Assembly (NCBI RefSeq): GCF_001494635.1
Contig: NZ_LOJF01000001.1
Coordinates: forward strand, 124,001 to 188,000
DNA: 64,000 nt
Source of the DNA: Tractidigestivibacter scatoligenes
GTDB lineage: Bacteria > Actinomycetota > Coriobacteriia > Coriobacteriales > Atopobiaceae
Reading direction: 5' to 3'
Positions 1 to 10,012 of this stretch are shown here, piece by piece (the stretch's first letter is position 1; each line of letters starts with the position of its first letter). The notes beneath the pieces are model-generated. The model searched no databases and was not told where the DNA came from. It saw nothing but the letters and a program-made list of their open reading frames with translations. Made by a program: the position numbers and the translations under genes.

Positions 1-15
1 TCCTCCCCACCCCCC

Positions 16-98
16 CCTTCTTTATCGGTTTCTGTGAAACGGACATTGCGTTTGCCCAGTTGGCGAGAAGCAGAATTCACAGATACCGATAAAGAAGG
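16..98 (+). repeat. 83-bp MITE-like element, copy 1
   Basis: The element is bounded by 23-bp terminal inverted repeats (CCTTCTTTATCGG...TGTGAA at 16-38 and its complement at 76-98, one mismatch). Between them is an asymmetric 37-bp core containing CGTTTGCCCAGTTG. A second 83-bp copy lies at 3263-3345 in the opposite orientation, so the pair brackets the mgtA locus. No coding capacity is evident. It could be a miniature non-autonomous transposon or a bidirectional terminator/REP-type palindrome. Confidence 0.7.
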
Positions 99-156
99 AA
101 CAGGAGAGGAGGGAGCGGAGGGGGCAAGAGCGTCACGGCAGCAAGGTACCAGGCCA

Positions 157-2922
157 CTAGAGCAGGCGTCCAAAGCGACGCACATAGGCCCTTCTCGCCA
201 GCAGTACGAGAACCGCGTAGCCAAGCACAACCAGGGGCAGCACGGCGAGAAATGCCACGGGCAGCGGCGCCATGCCAAGGGCAGCCCCAACCCCCGTAAA
301 CGGGATGGCCAGCGACAGCACGATGGCACCGGCGTCAAGCAGCAGCACGCGCCAGTCTGCCATGCTCTGCACGAAGGGGATGCGCTCGGTCCGAACCAAA
401 TGCACGAAGAGTACCTGTGTGCACATTGATTCGACGAACCAACCTGCCTGGAAGGTCGCAGCGAAGAGAGCCGTAGCGGTAGGGTTCCCCACAATGGCCT
501 GCCAACTACCCCCGGCCACGCTCGGGCACACCCAGAAGAACAGCAGCGCAAAGGTCACCACGTCGAACACCGAGCTTGTGGGTCCAATCCAGCGCATGAA
601 GCTCGCAATGGAACCAGACCTCCACGTCTGGGGGACCTGCAGCTCCCGTGCGTCGACGCTGTCCCAGGGGATGGCGGCGCAGGCGCAGTCGTAGATGAAG
701 TTGAGAAGTAGCAGCTGTACGGCGGTCATGGGCAGGAAGGGGAGAAACACGCTCGCCACCAGGACCGAGAAGATGTTGCCAAAGTTGGAGCTGGCCGTCA
801 TCTTCACATACTTGTTCATGTTGAAGAAGGTGCGCCGCCCCGCAACGATGCCCCGCTCCAGAACCCCAAGGTCCTTCTCGAGAAGGATGATGTCCGCTGC
901 CTCCTTGGCCACGTCCGCACCAGAATCCACCGAGACACCGCAGTCGCTAGCCCCCATGGCAGCGGCGTCGTTCACGCCGTCTCCCATGAAGCCCACCACG
1001 TGTCCGCACGAGCGGAGCGCCCGCACGACGCGCACCTTCTGGTCGGGCGAGAGCTTTGCGAACACGGTGGTGTGCTCCGCATGCTCAGAAAGCTCCTCGT
1101 CTGACAGTTTGGCGACCGCCGCACCGTCAAGCGTCCCCTCCACGTCAAGTCCGATCGTCTCGCACACCGTGCACGCAACCCGAAGGGAATCGCCGGTAAG
1201 GACCTTGGTCGCAACGCCATGCTCGCGCAGGGCGGCAACCGCCTGTGCGGCGCTCCTCTTTGGCGGGTCGAGAAATGCCAGGTAGCCAATGAGCGTCATG
1301 CCGTGCTCGTCCTCCCCGGAAAGGACCCCCGCCGCCGCGGGATCCTCCTTGCGAGCCACGCCCAGCACGCGCATGCCCTTGTCGGCAAGGTCATAGGCGG
1401 TGGAGAGCACCCGTTCGCGAACGTCGCCCCCAAGAGGGACCACACTGCCGTCGTATTCGACCTCGGTGCAGACCCCAAGGACCTCCTCGATTGCACCTTT
1501 GGTGACCATGAGGCGGCGGCCGTCGTTGTTCTCGACGACAACGCTCACGCGGCGGCGCTCGAAGTCGAACGGAACCTCGTCAACAAGGTGCCAGCTTGTT
1601 GACAGCTCGTCTGCGTCGATGCCGGGAACTCCGCGGGCGGTCTCCTCGGTCGCGCGCGAGATAATTGCCGAGTCTATGAGGTTGCGCACGCCCGTCTCAA
1701 AGAAGCTGTTGAGAAACGCGTGGCCGAGCACTCGCGGGTCCTCGCGTCCCATGAGGTCTAGGTGCCGCTCGAGAACGACGTGGTCCTCGGTGAGCGTGCC
1801 GGTCTTGTCGGTGCAAAGCACGTCCATGGCACCAAGATTCTGGATGGCGTCAAGCCGCTTCACGATCACGCGGTCGCGGGAGAGGTCCACGGCACCCTTC
1901 GCAAGGCAGGTCATCACGATCATGGGCAGCATCTCGGGCGTGAGACCCACGGCAACCGAGAGCGAAAAGAGCAGCGCCGAGAGCCAGTCGCCCTTCGTAA
2001 GTCCGTTGATGACGAGGACGAGAGGCGCCATGACCACCATGAGGCGCAGCAGGAGCCTGCTCACCGAGGCGATTCCCTCGTCATAGGCAGTCTTGCCGCG
2101 CTTGGCACCAAGACTTGTCGCCATGCCGCCAAACATGGTGTTTGCCCCAGTGGCGACAACCACTACCACGCCACTCCCCGAGACCACAGTGGAACCCATG
2201 AGCACAATGTTGTCGAGGTCCCCTGCGGTGCGGGTGTCATCGGCGGGTGCGGGGCGAGGCGTTGCCACACGCTCCACGGGAAGGCTCTCTCCCGTGAGCG
2301 ACGACATGCCGAGGAAAAGGTCGCGCGCCTGAATGAGCCGTGCGTCCGCCGGCACGATGTCGCCCGATGCAAGGTGCACGATGTCGCCAACAACCACGTC
2401 TGCCAGGGGAATCTCCACGCGCCCCACGTCCGCGCGCTCGACGTTGCAGGTGGTCTGTATCGTCTTGGCGAGCGCCGCCGCGGCGTCGTCGCTCTTGCCC
2501 TCCTGCACGAATCTCAAAGTGCCGGAGACGGCAATCATTGCGAAAATGATGATGAAGGTCGAAGGGTCGCGCTCGGCGGGTGCAGCCAGAATCACATCGG
2601 TGACAAGAGACACCACGGCGAGAAGCGCGAGGATTCCCGTGAAGGGGTCCACGAAGGCCTTCGCGAAGCGCACCGGCACAGGGTCGCGATGGGCGTGCGC
2701 GACCTCGTTTGAACCCCATGCGGCACGGGACAGCTCGACCTTCTCGGCAGAGAGGCCGTCATGGCTGGTGTTGAACTCGTTGAGAAGCTCTTCCGTTTCG
2801 AGCGAGGAGACACGGCACAGCCATTCGAGCTGGGACGACTTCCCCGTTGGCGTCTCCGCACGGTGAGCGATAAGCCCCGTCCTTGTCAGCCTGGACAGGA
2901 ACCCGTTGGTGAGCAGCCTCAT
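157..2922 (-). CDS. mgtA: magnesium-translocating P-type ATPase (MgtA/MgtB family)
   Basis: Inner-membrane P-type ATPase of 921 residues, the usual MgtA length, predicted to import Mg2+ with ATP hydrolysis. Visible features in order are an N-terminal cation-ATPase domain, paired membrane helices near residues 90-150, the TGES actuator motif (SLTGESLP), the DKTGTLT phosphorylation site, the hinge motif GDGVNDAAAM, and six C-terminal membrane segments. The N-terminus and the 'DPFTGILALLAVVSLVTD' type helix resemble MgtA rather than Ca2+ or heavy-metal ATPases. The gene is monocistronic and is preceded by a 27-codon leader ORF (3041-3124), which suggests post-transcriptional control. Substrate assignment is by family resemblance. 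The start at 2922 has a GGAGGTGGCCC Shine-Dalgarno region just upstream. Confidence 0.9.
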   Translation of the reverse strand: MRLLTNGFLSRLTRTGLIAHRAETPTGKSSQLEWLCRVSSLETEELLNEFNTSHDGLSAEKVELSRAAWGSNEVAHAHRDPVPVRFAKAFVDPFTGILALLAVVSLVTDVILAAPAERDPSTFIIIFAMIAVSGTLRFVQEGKSDDAAAALAKTIQTTCNVERADVGRVEIPLADVVVGDIVHLASGDIVPADARLIQARDLFLGMSSLTGESLPVERVATPRPAPADDTRTAGDLDNIVLMGSTVVSGSGVVVVVATGANTMFGGMATSLGAKRGKTAYDEGIASVSRLLLRLMVVMAPLVLVINGLTKGDWLSALLFSLSVAVGLTPEMLPMIVMTCLAKGAVDLSRDRVIVKRLDAIQNLGAMDVLCTDKTGTLTEDHVVLERHLDLMGREDPRVLGHAFLNSFFETGVRNLIDSAIISRATEETARGVPGIDADELSTSWHLVDEVPFDFERRRVSVVVENNDGRRLMVTKGAIEEVLGVCTEVEYDGSVVPLGGDVRERVLSTAYDLADKGMRVLGVARKEDPAAAGVLSGEDEHGMTLIGYLAFLDPPKRSAAQAVAALREHGVATKVLTGDSLRVACTVCETIGLDVEGTLDGAAVAKLSDEELSEHAEHTTVFAKLSPDQKVRVVRALRSCGHVVGFMGDGVNDAAAMGASDCGVSVDSGADVAKEAADIILLEKDLGVLERGIVAGRRTFFNMNKYVKMTASSNFGNIFSVLVASVFLPFLPMTAVQLLLLNFIYDCACAAIPWDSVDARELQVPQTWRSGSIASFMRWIGPTSSVFDVVTFALLFFWVCPSVAGGSWQAIVGNPTATALFAATFQAGWFVESMCTQVLFVHLVRTERIPFVQSMADWRVLLLDAGAIVLSLAIPFTGVGAALGMAPLPVAFLAVLPLVVLGYAVLVLLARRAYVRRFGRLL

Positions 2923-3040
2923 GGGCCACCTCCGATCCGGGGATGCACGCAGGGACGCAGTACAACGTCAGCTGCGTAGGAACCGGCGGCGAGGCGGGCA
3001 CACAATAGGCTTGAATGAGCAGGGTGGGGCCGCGCCAGCG

Positions 3041-3124
3041 CTACCGACGGCGCCCGTCTCCCCTTTTGGCAGGCGCCAACCTCACTGAGCTTGAGTTTTC
3101 TCGAGCATGACTACCGTCGCTCAT
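3041..3124 (-). CDS. putative leader peptide upstream of mgtA (27 aa)
   Basis: An ATG at 3124 is preceded by a strong GGAGGTG Shine-Dalgarno 6 nt upstream. The short ORF has 27 codons, is rich in Arg, Ser and Gly, and ends with Arg-Arg-Arg-stop. It finishes 118 bp before mgtA. The coding region contains a hairpin with GGCGCC arms (around 3050-3077), so ribosome position on the leader could influence RNA folding. The placement recalls mgtL of enteric mgtA, but the sequence is not Pro-rich and I see no homology. The peptide is not known to be made. Confidence 0.45.
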   Translation of the reverse strand: MSDGSHARENSSSVRLAPAKRGDGRRR

Positions 3125-3178
3125 GGATGGCACCTCCTTGGCGTCAGGGGCTCCCGCCCCTTTGAATCAGTTGCTCTC

Positions 3179-3184
3179 ACTATA
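3179..3184 (-). promoter_or_regulatory. candidate -10 box for mgtA leader transcript
   Basis: Read on the minus strand this is TATAGT, located about 55 bp upstream of the leader ORF. No convincing -35 box sits at 16-18 bp. Instead the upstream DNA is the 18-bp periodic tract at 3184-3272, which would suit an activator-dependent promoter. Confidence 0.35.
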
Positions 3185-3272
3185 CCCCACCCTCTTTAGC
3201 TAGCCCCTCCCTCTTTAGCCGGTCTCCCTTCTTTACCCAACCCCCCTTCCTTATCCTCCCTCCCTTCTTTAT
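3184..3272. repeat. five degenerate 18-19 bp tandem units (polypyrimidine, TCTTTA)
   Basis: TCTTTA or TCCTTA hexamers, each preceded by a C-rich run, recur at 3193, 3212, 3230, 3248 and 3266, a period of 19, 18, 18 and 18 bp. The last unit merges into the terminal repeat of the 83-bp element. The tract lies directly upstream of the putative mgtA leader promoter. It could be a phased regulator-binding array or a decayed expansion of the element's end. Confidence 0.55.
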
Positions 3273-3345
3273 CGGTATCTGTGAATCTTGTTAGCCGGCA
3301 ACTGGGCAAACGTGAAGTCTGTTTCACAGATACCGATAAAGAAGG
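3263..3345 (-). repeat. 83-bp MITE-like element, copy 2
   Basis: Terminal inverted repeats of 23 bp are perfect here (3263-3285 and 3323-3345). Its core, read on the minus strand, aligns with the core of copy 1 and shares CGTTTGCCCAGTTG. The orientation is opposite to copy 1 at 16-98. Confidence 0.7.
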
Positions 3346-3381
3346 GAGGGAAGGGGTGAGGGGGATACCAGGGAACGAGAG

Positions 3382-3416
3382 AAAAGAGAAGGCCCCGCGG
3401 AGACAACCGCAGGGCC
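3382..3416 (-). terminator. terminator of the tRNA-Ile/tRNA-Ala unit
   Basis: On the minus strand a stem of about 10 bp (GGCCCTGCGG with CCGCGGGGCC, one mismatch) is followed by the T-rich tract TTCTCTTTT. It lies 11 nt downstream of tRNA-Ala. Confidence 0.75.
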
Positions 3417-3426
3417 CTCGAACATG

Positions 3427-3502
3427 TGGTGGAGACAATGGGGTTCGAACCCACGACCTCAGGCTTGCAAAGCCCGCGCTCTCCCAGCTGAGCTATGTCC
3501 CC
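3427..3502 (-). tRNA. tRNA-Ala (TGC)
   Basis: A 76-nt cloverleaf with encoded CCA. The acceptor is GGGGACA paired with TGTCTCC (one G-U), the anticodon loop is TTTGCAA giving anticodon TGC, and the T-arm is GGGTTCGAACCC. It lies downstream of tRNA-Ile on the same strand. Confidence 0.96.
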
Positions 3503-3512
3503 TTATAAATAA

Positions 3513-3547
3513 TCACCCCAGCGGCGACTCGGCTAACGCTGGGGTGA
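3513..3547. other. perfect 11-bp stem-loop between the two tRNA genes
   Basis: TCACCCCAGCG and CGCTGGGGTGA are perfectly complementary and separated by 13 nt. The stem sits between tRNA-Ile and tRNA-Ala. No T-run follows on the minus strand, so it may be a processing or attenuation structure rather than a full terminator. Confidence 0.6.
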
Positions 3548-3561
3548 CTATTGTCAAAAGG

Positions 3562-3638
3562 TGGTGGGCCTGACAAGGTTCGAACTTGTGACCTCCCGGT
3601 TATCAGCCGGACGCTCTGACCAACTGAGCTACAGGCCC
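3562..3638 (-). tRNA. tRNA-Ile (GAT)
   Basis: A 77-nt cloverleaf with encoded CCA. It begins GGGCCTGTAGCTCAG, the anticodon loop is CTGATAA with anticodon GAT, and the T-arm carries GTTCGAACC. It pairs with tRNA-Ala in the Ile-Ala arrangement often found in rRNA spacers, but no rRNA is present here. Confidence 0.96.
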
Positions 3639-3855
3639 AACGCAAGAAGGAATACTACACCCCACCCCACTCAAGGTCAACAACCACTCCCAAGAAATTT
3701 TGGGAGATTCTTCGGGAACATCGATAGTACAGGGCTTGGGACGCCAAATGCGCAGGCATCCTGGCATCTCTCGGCAGAAGTTTTCGTGACCAAGCTTGTG
3801 CACCCAGCATGTTTGGGTAGGATAGGCGGGCAACAGCACGACAGGGGGTGGCTAC

Positions 3856-4392
3856 ATGCTTACGGAAATGGACATCAAAACGGTGGTGATTGGCGGGGGG
3901 CCAGTCTCTTCCCTCATTGTCCTCAAGCCAGCAAAGCAAAACGAGAAGGAGCCGCTCAGCCTTCCCATCCGCATTGGGTCGGTAGAGGCGACGGCAATCA
4001 GCATGGGCGTCAATCCTGAGAACAGCGCACGCCCCATGACTCACGATCTGCTCAAGTCTGTTATGGAGTCCCTTGGCGGGCACCTGCGCAGCGTCATCAT
4101 CAACGATGTCTCGGGCACCACGTTCTATGCCCAGCTCGACCTCGTGAACGCGGACGGTCGCCAGGTTCTTGTTGACTGCCGCCCGTCTGACGCCATCGCG
4201 CTAGCCGTACGCTGCGGGGCGCCGCTCTTCGCCGAGCAGTCCGTGCTCGACGTAGCAGGCATGCCCGACTTTGGCGCCATTGAGGACCAAGAGCACAATC
4301 AGGAGATGCAGGACTTCCACGAGTTTGTGGAGGGCCTCTCGCCAGACGACTTCAACGTGACCGACGGCGGCGACAACGCCCCACAGAAATGA
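3856..4392 (+). CDS. DUF151 bifunctional nuclease family protein
   Basis: This 178-aa protein matches the DUF151/BFN family, a conserved soluble domain with reported DNase/RNase activity in some members. Recognisable signatures are the N-terminal strand followed by 'LPIRIGSVEATAI', the central 'RPMTHDLL', 'VIINDV..TTFYA', and the family hallmark 'DCRPSDAIALAVR' near residue 115. About 45 acidic, low-complexity residues follow the domain. The start has GGGGGTG upstream. It converges on gyrA, with a bidirectional terminator and two inverted repeats in between. The cellular role in this lineage is unknown. Confidence 0.85.
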   Translation: MLTEMDIKTVVIGGGPVSSLIVLKPAKQNEKEPLSLPIRIGSVEATAISMGVNPENSARPMTHDLLKSVMESLGGHLRSVIINDVSGTTFYAQLDLVNADGRQVLVDCRPSDAIALAVRCGAPLFAEQSVLDVAGMPDFGAIEDQEHNQEMQDFHEFVEGLSPDDFNVTDGGDNAPQK

Positions 4393-4397
4393 GACAA

Positions 4398-4426
4398 TGA
4401 GACAAGGGGACAGTCCCTTTGTCTCA
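4398..4426. repeat. 29-bp near-palindromic REP-like repeat, copy 1
   Basis: Arms TGAGACAAGGGGAC and (T)CCCTTTGTCTCA surround an AG centre with one arm mismatch. The exact reverse complement occurs at 4505-4533. Each copy lies at the end of one of the convergent genes, outside the terminator hairpin. Confidence 0.8.
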
Positions 4427-4441
4427 TCGGACCGCAAGAAT

Positions 4442-4481
4442 AAGGACCCGGCAGCCAACTCAACGGCTGTCGGGTCCTTTT
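4442..4481. terminator. bidirectional terminator between the DUF151 gene and gyrA
   Basis: AAGGACCCGGCAGCC and GGCTGTCGGGTCCTT form a long stem around AACTCAAC. TTTT follows on the plus strand and TTATTCTT on the minus strand, so it can stop both convergent transcripts. Confidence 0.85.
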
Positions 4482-4504
4482 CGTTGCTAGCCCCTGCTAC
4501 TCAA

Positions 4505-4533
4505 TGAGACAAAGGGACTGTCCCCTTGTCTCA
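4505..4533. repeat. 29-bp near-palindromic REP-like repeat, copy 2
   Basis: This is the exact reverse complement of the repeat at 4398-4426. Its last three bases are the complement of the gyrA stop codon (4531-4533), so the repeat touches the coding region. Confidence 0.8.
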
Positions 4534-7335
4534 CTCGTCCTCGTCGAGAAGGTCGGGCGAGACCTCCTCATCGCCACCAATGTCGACGGGCTCATCCTCG
4601 TCGACGTCCTTGGCACCGGCCGCTGCAAGGTCGAGCATTCCCTGGTTGGCATCGTGCTTGGGCGCCTTCTTCTTGTGAGCGACCATACGCGCCACGGCGG
4701 AGACGTGGTCGCTGTCGGCGAGGTTCATGACCTTCACACCCTGCGTGGAACGTCCGAGCTTGGGGATGTCGCTCGTCTTGACGCGGATGACCACACCATC
4801 GACCGAGACGATCATGAGCTCGTGCTGCGGCCCCACCACGCGGCAGGCCACGAGGTTACCCTTCTTGGCCGTCATGGCAATGGTGAAGACGCCCTGGCCA
4901 CCGCGTTTGTGCTCGGGGTAGTCGGCCACCGGGGTACGCTTGCCGTAGCCGTTCTCGGTAATTACGAACAGGTCACCGTTGCCGTTGGTGATTTCCATGC
5001 CCAGCATGGAGGCGCCATTCTTGAGGGTGATGCCGCGCACACCGGAGGTGTCCCTGCCCATGGCACGAACGTCAGACTCATCAAAGAGGATGGCCTTGCC
5101 GTCGGTGGTAACAAGAATGACCTTGTCGCCAGCGCGCACGCGCCTCACGTTGACCAGCTCATCGCCGGCCTTGAGGTTGATGGCAATGAGACCGTCGCGA
5201 CGGGTGCGGTCGTACTCGGACATGGCCGTCTTCTTCACCATGCCGCTCTTGGTGGCGAACATGAGATAGTCGTCGGCGGGGAAGTCGCGGCAGGTGATTA
5301 CGGCCGTGGGGTGCTCGCCCTCGGAGAGCGAGAGCACGTTCACAATCGCCGAGCCGCGCGCCTGGCGGCTGCCAATGGGCAGCTCGTGAACCTTCAGGCG
5401 GTAGACACGACCAAAGTTAGTGAAGAACATCACGTAGTCGTGGGTCGACGCCACGAAGAGGTCCTCGACAAAGTCGTTGTCCTTGAGCGAGAGGCCCTGG
5501 ACGCCCTTGCCGCCGCGACGCTGGGAGCGGTAGGTGGCAACCGGCAGGCGCTTGATGTAGCCGGAGTGGGTGACGGTGACCACCATGTCCTCCTCGGCGA
5601 TGAGGTCCTCGACGTCGAGGTCCTGTGCCTCCTGGGAGGAGATGCTGGTACGGCGCTTGTCGGCGAAGCGCTCCACGATCTGGCCAAGCTCGTCCTTGAT
5701 GACGCCCAGGATCTTCTCGCGGTGGGCGAGAAGATCGCGGTAGTAGTCGATGAGCTTATGGAGCTCTTCGATCTCGGCGGCGAGCTGCTCGCGGGCCAAA
5801 CCGGTGAGCTTGCGCAGGCGCATGGCGAGAATGGCGTCACACTGGGGGTCGTCCAGGCCAAAGCGCTCGTTCATGCGGCGCTTTGCCTCGGCCTCGGTCT
5901 CGGAGGAGCGGATGATGTGCACGATCTCGTCGATGTTATCGACGGCGATGAGCAGCCCCTCCTTGATGTGGACATCCTTCAGCGCCTTGTCGAGGTCAAA
6001 CTGGGTGCGCCTGGTCACCACGTCAATCTGGTGATTGATGTAGTACTGCAGCATCTCGCGCAGCGTAAGCGTGCGAGGCACGCCGTCTACCAGGGCGATG
6101 TCGATGGCGTTGAAGTTGGACTGCAGCGCCGTCTTCTTATAGAGGTTGTTAAGGACCACCTGCGGGACGGCGCCCTGCTTGAGGTCGATGACAATGCGCA
6201 TACCCTTGCGGTTGGACTCGTCGCGCATGTCCGAGATACCCTCGATCTTCTTCTCGTTGACCGCCTGGGCGATCTTCTCCTGGAGAAGGCCCTTGTTGAC
6301 GGCATAGGGAATCTCGGTGACCACCAGGCGCTGGCGGCCGTTCTTGACCTGCTCCACGTGGACCTTGGCGCGCACGGTGATGCAGCCGCGACCGGTCTCG
6401 TAGGTGTCGCGGATGCCCTCGGTGCCCATGATGACGCCACCCGTGGGGAAGTCGGGCCCGGGAAGCACGGTCATGAGCTCGTCCGTGGTGGCATCGGGGT
6501 TATCGATGAGCATGTTGACAGCTGCTGCAACCTCGCGGAGGTTGTGGGGCGGCACGTTGGTAGCCATGCCAACGGCGATGCCCGAGGAGCCGTTCACGAG
6601 GAGGTTAGGGAACCTCGACGGAAGGACGGCGGGCTCGGTGAGCGACTCGTCGTAGTTGGGCTGGAGGTCGACGGTCTCCTTATTGAGGTCGGCGAGCATC
6701 TCCATGGCCGCACGCGTGAGGCGGCTCTCGGTGTAACGCATGGCCGCCGGGGGGTCACCGTCGATGGAGCCAAAGTTGCCGTGACCATCGATGAGGGGCA
6801 GGCGCATCGAGAAGTCCTGCGCCATACGAACCATCGAGTCATAGATGGCAGCGTCGCCGTGGGGGTGATACTTACCCATGACCTCGCCGACCGTCCAGGC
6901 CGACTTCTTGTGGGGCTTGTTGGGCGTGATGCCCGCCTCGTTCATGGCGTAGAGGATGCGCCTGTGGACGGGCTTGAGGCCATCGCGCACGTCCGGCAGG
7001 GCGCGCGCCACAATGACCGACATCGAGTACTCGAGGAAGGACTGCTTCATCTCGGTAGCCATGTCGGTGGGCTTGAGCGTGCCGCCATGGATGTCGGTGA
7101 GGTCGAGGCGGGTGCCTGCCTCGTCGGAAATCGTATGGTCGAGGTCCGCGCCGGCGAGATGTCCTACATCCTCGGCGTCATCGTCGTCCGAGTCGTCATC
7201 CTCGGTATCGTCGTAGTCCTCATCGTCCAGCTCGTCATCGTCTTCGAGCTCGTCGCCCTCGTCCGGGCCCACGCCATTCTCGAGATCGTCCTCGTCATCG
7301 GCGGGACCATGGTTCCTGTTGTTATCGTCTGCCAC
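4531..7335 (-). CDS. gyrA: DNA gyrase subunit A with long acidic N-terminal extension
   Basis: Catalytic A subunit of DNA gyrase (A2B2), which breaks and rejoins DNA to introduce negative supercoils. The breakage-rejoining core starts near residue 95; Tyr201 in RYTESRLTR corresponds to E. coli Tyr122. The quinolone pocket reads [10 protein letters not shown], so Ala162 replaces E. coli Ser83 and Asp166 matches Asp87. The GyrA box QRRGGKG lies near residue 580, and six beta-pinwheel repeats follow to an acidic tail. Residues 1-60 are an unusual Asp/Glu run, making the protein about 79 residues longer at the N-terminus than E. coli GyrA. The GTG start at 7335 has AAAGG 7 nt upstream, while the internal Met before the core has no good ribosome site. 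gyrB ends 44 bp upstream on the same strand. Confidence 0.97.
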   Translation of the reverse strand: MADDNNRNHGPADDEDDLENGVGPDEGDELEDDDELDDEDYDDTEDDDSDDDDAEDVGHLAGADLDHTISDEAGTRLDLTDIHGGTLKPTDMATEMKQSFLEYSMSVIVARALPDVRDGLKPVHRRILYAMNEAGITPNKPHKKSAWTVGEVMGKYHPHGDAAIYDSMVRMAQDFSMRLPLIDGHGNFGSIDGDPPAAMRYTESRLTRAAMEMLADLNKETVDLQPNYDESLTEPAVLPSRFPNLLVNGSSGIAVGMATNVPPHNLREVAAAVNMLIDNPDATTDELMTVLPGPDFPTGGVIMGTEGIRDTYETGRGCITVRAKVHVEQVKNGRQRLVVTEIPYAVNKGLLQEKIAQAVNEKKIEGISDMRDESNRKGMRIVIDLKQGAVPQVVLNNLYKKTALQSNFNAIDIALVDGVPRTLTLREMLQYYINHQIDVVTRRTQFDLDKALKDVHIKEGLLIAVDNIDEIVHIIRSSETEAEAKRRMNERFGLDDPQCDAILAMRLRKLTGLAREQLAAEIEELHKLIDYYRDLLAHREKILGVIKDELGQIVERFADKRRTSISSQEAQDLDVEDLIAEEDMVVTVTHSGYIKRLPVATYRSQRRGGKGVQGLSLKDNDFVEDLFVASTHDYVMFFTNFGRVYRLKVHELPIGSRQARGSAIVNVLSLSEGEHPTAVITCRDFPADDYLMFATKSGMVKKTAMSEYDRTRRDGLIAINLKAGDELVNVRRVRAGDKVILVTTDGKAILFDESDVRAMGRDTSGVRGITLKNGASMLGMEITNGNGDLFVITENGYGKRTPVADYPEHKRGGQGVFTIAMTAKKGNLVACRVVGPQHELMIVSVDGVVIRVKTSDIPKLGRSTQGVKVMNLADSDHVSAVARMVAHKKKAPKHDANQGMLDLAAAGAKDVDEDEPVDIGGDEEVSPDLLDEDE

Positions 7336-7379
7336 GAGTTGCCTTTCTCATCTCTCGCCTATAGCGCCTGGTGAAGGCC

Positions 7380-9380
<2,001 letters not shown>

Positions 9381-9475
9381 TTAAGTGTACTCCATGGGCA
9401 CTTTTCTTCTCGGCACGCAAGAATTTGGGGTGTCTAAAACAGAATACCTGCGCATCAGCGCCACGGAGAGGCGTG

Positions 9476-10012
9476 TTAGGGCCGAGAAGTTCCGTCGTTC
9501 GTGTCTCTGCTCTTTTCGCGCCTGAAGGACAGGCTCATGGCCTTGTAGACGCTCCCTCTGAGAGATTCCGGTACGGATTCCGCAAGCTTTTTGACAGTGT
9601 CCTGCTCGCTTCCGGTAAGTTCCGGCAGGGGTGCCTTGGACGTCTCGTCCGCGGCAGCACCACTTGCACGTTCCTTGCGCGACGCAGCACCGTGCCCGTA
9701 CTGGGAGACGATGAACTCAATCTCAGAGACCTCAAGGCCACCCATGGAAAGGCGCGCCCTGTAGACCTCGCGGTTCGCTCTAAAGTCCACCGCTCGCATG
9801 CGCGAATCCACATAGACGCCCAGTATGGGGGCGGCCCCCTTCACGTGCGGCTCCTTGAGGAAGACGCCGGTGGTGTGGGCGCGCTCCACGTCGCCGTTCA
9901 CGTTATGCCACACGTAGGCGGCGCGCTGGTTAGCGCTCATGGAACGGCGCGCCTCGGGGCTCGAAAACATGCCCTTGAGCAGCGACGATATGCCTTCGTA
10001 GTCCTCACTCAC
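9476..10012 (-). CDS. dciA: DciA-like protein (DUF721), helicase-loading factor
   Basis: A 178-aa DUF721 protein. The family includes DciA, which acts with the replicative helicase DnaB in bacteria that lack DnaC/DnaI loaders. The slot between recF and gyrB is the standard actinobacterial position. The N-terminal half carries 'AAYVWHNVNGDVERAHT' and 'ILGVYVDSRMRAVDFRANREVYRARL', typical of the KH-like DUF721 fold. The C-terminal half is low-complexity and basic. The start is GTG at 10012, overlapping the recF stop (GTGAGTGA), with GGTGGAG upstream inside recF. The overlap implies translational coupling. Confidence 0.82.
   Translation of the reverse strand: MSEDYEGISSLLKGMFSSPEARRSMSANQRAAYVWHNVNGDVERAHTTGVFLKEPHVKGAAPILGVYVDSRMRAVDFRANREVYRARLSMGGLEVSEIEFIVSQYGHGAASRKERASGAAADETSKAPLPELTGSEQDTVKKLAESVPESLRGSVYKAMSLSFRREKSRDTNDGTSRP

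Noticed and set aside
2923-3180. M-box (ykoK) Mg2+ riboswitch upstream of mgtA
   Set aside because: I looked for the conserved M-box blocks on the minus strand and could not align them; only a GTGAGG fragment is shared. A covariance search would settle it.
3427-3638. Remnant rRNA operon around the tRNA-Ile/tRNA-Ala pair
   Set aside because: The Ile-Ala pairing recalls an rRNA spacer, but no 16S or 23S sequence is present on either side.
4504-7374. A 956-codon open frame on the plus strand opposite gyrA
   Set aside because: It is antisense to a clear gyrA; its composition (repeated Asp/His/Leu) is the shadow of GC-rich codons and shows no domain.
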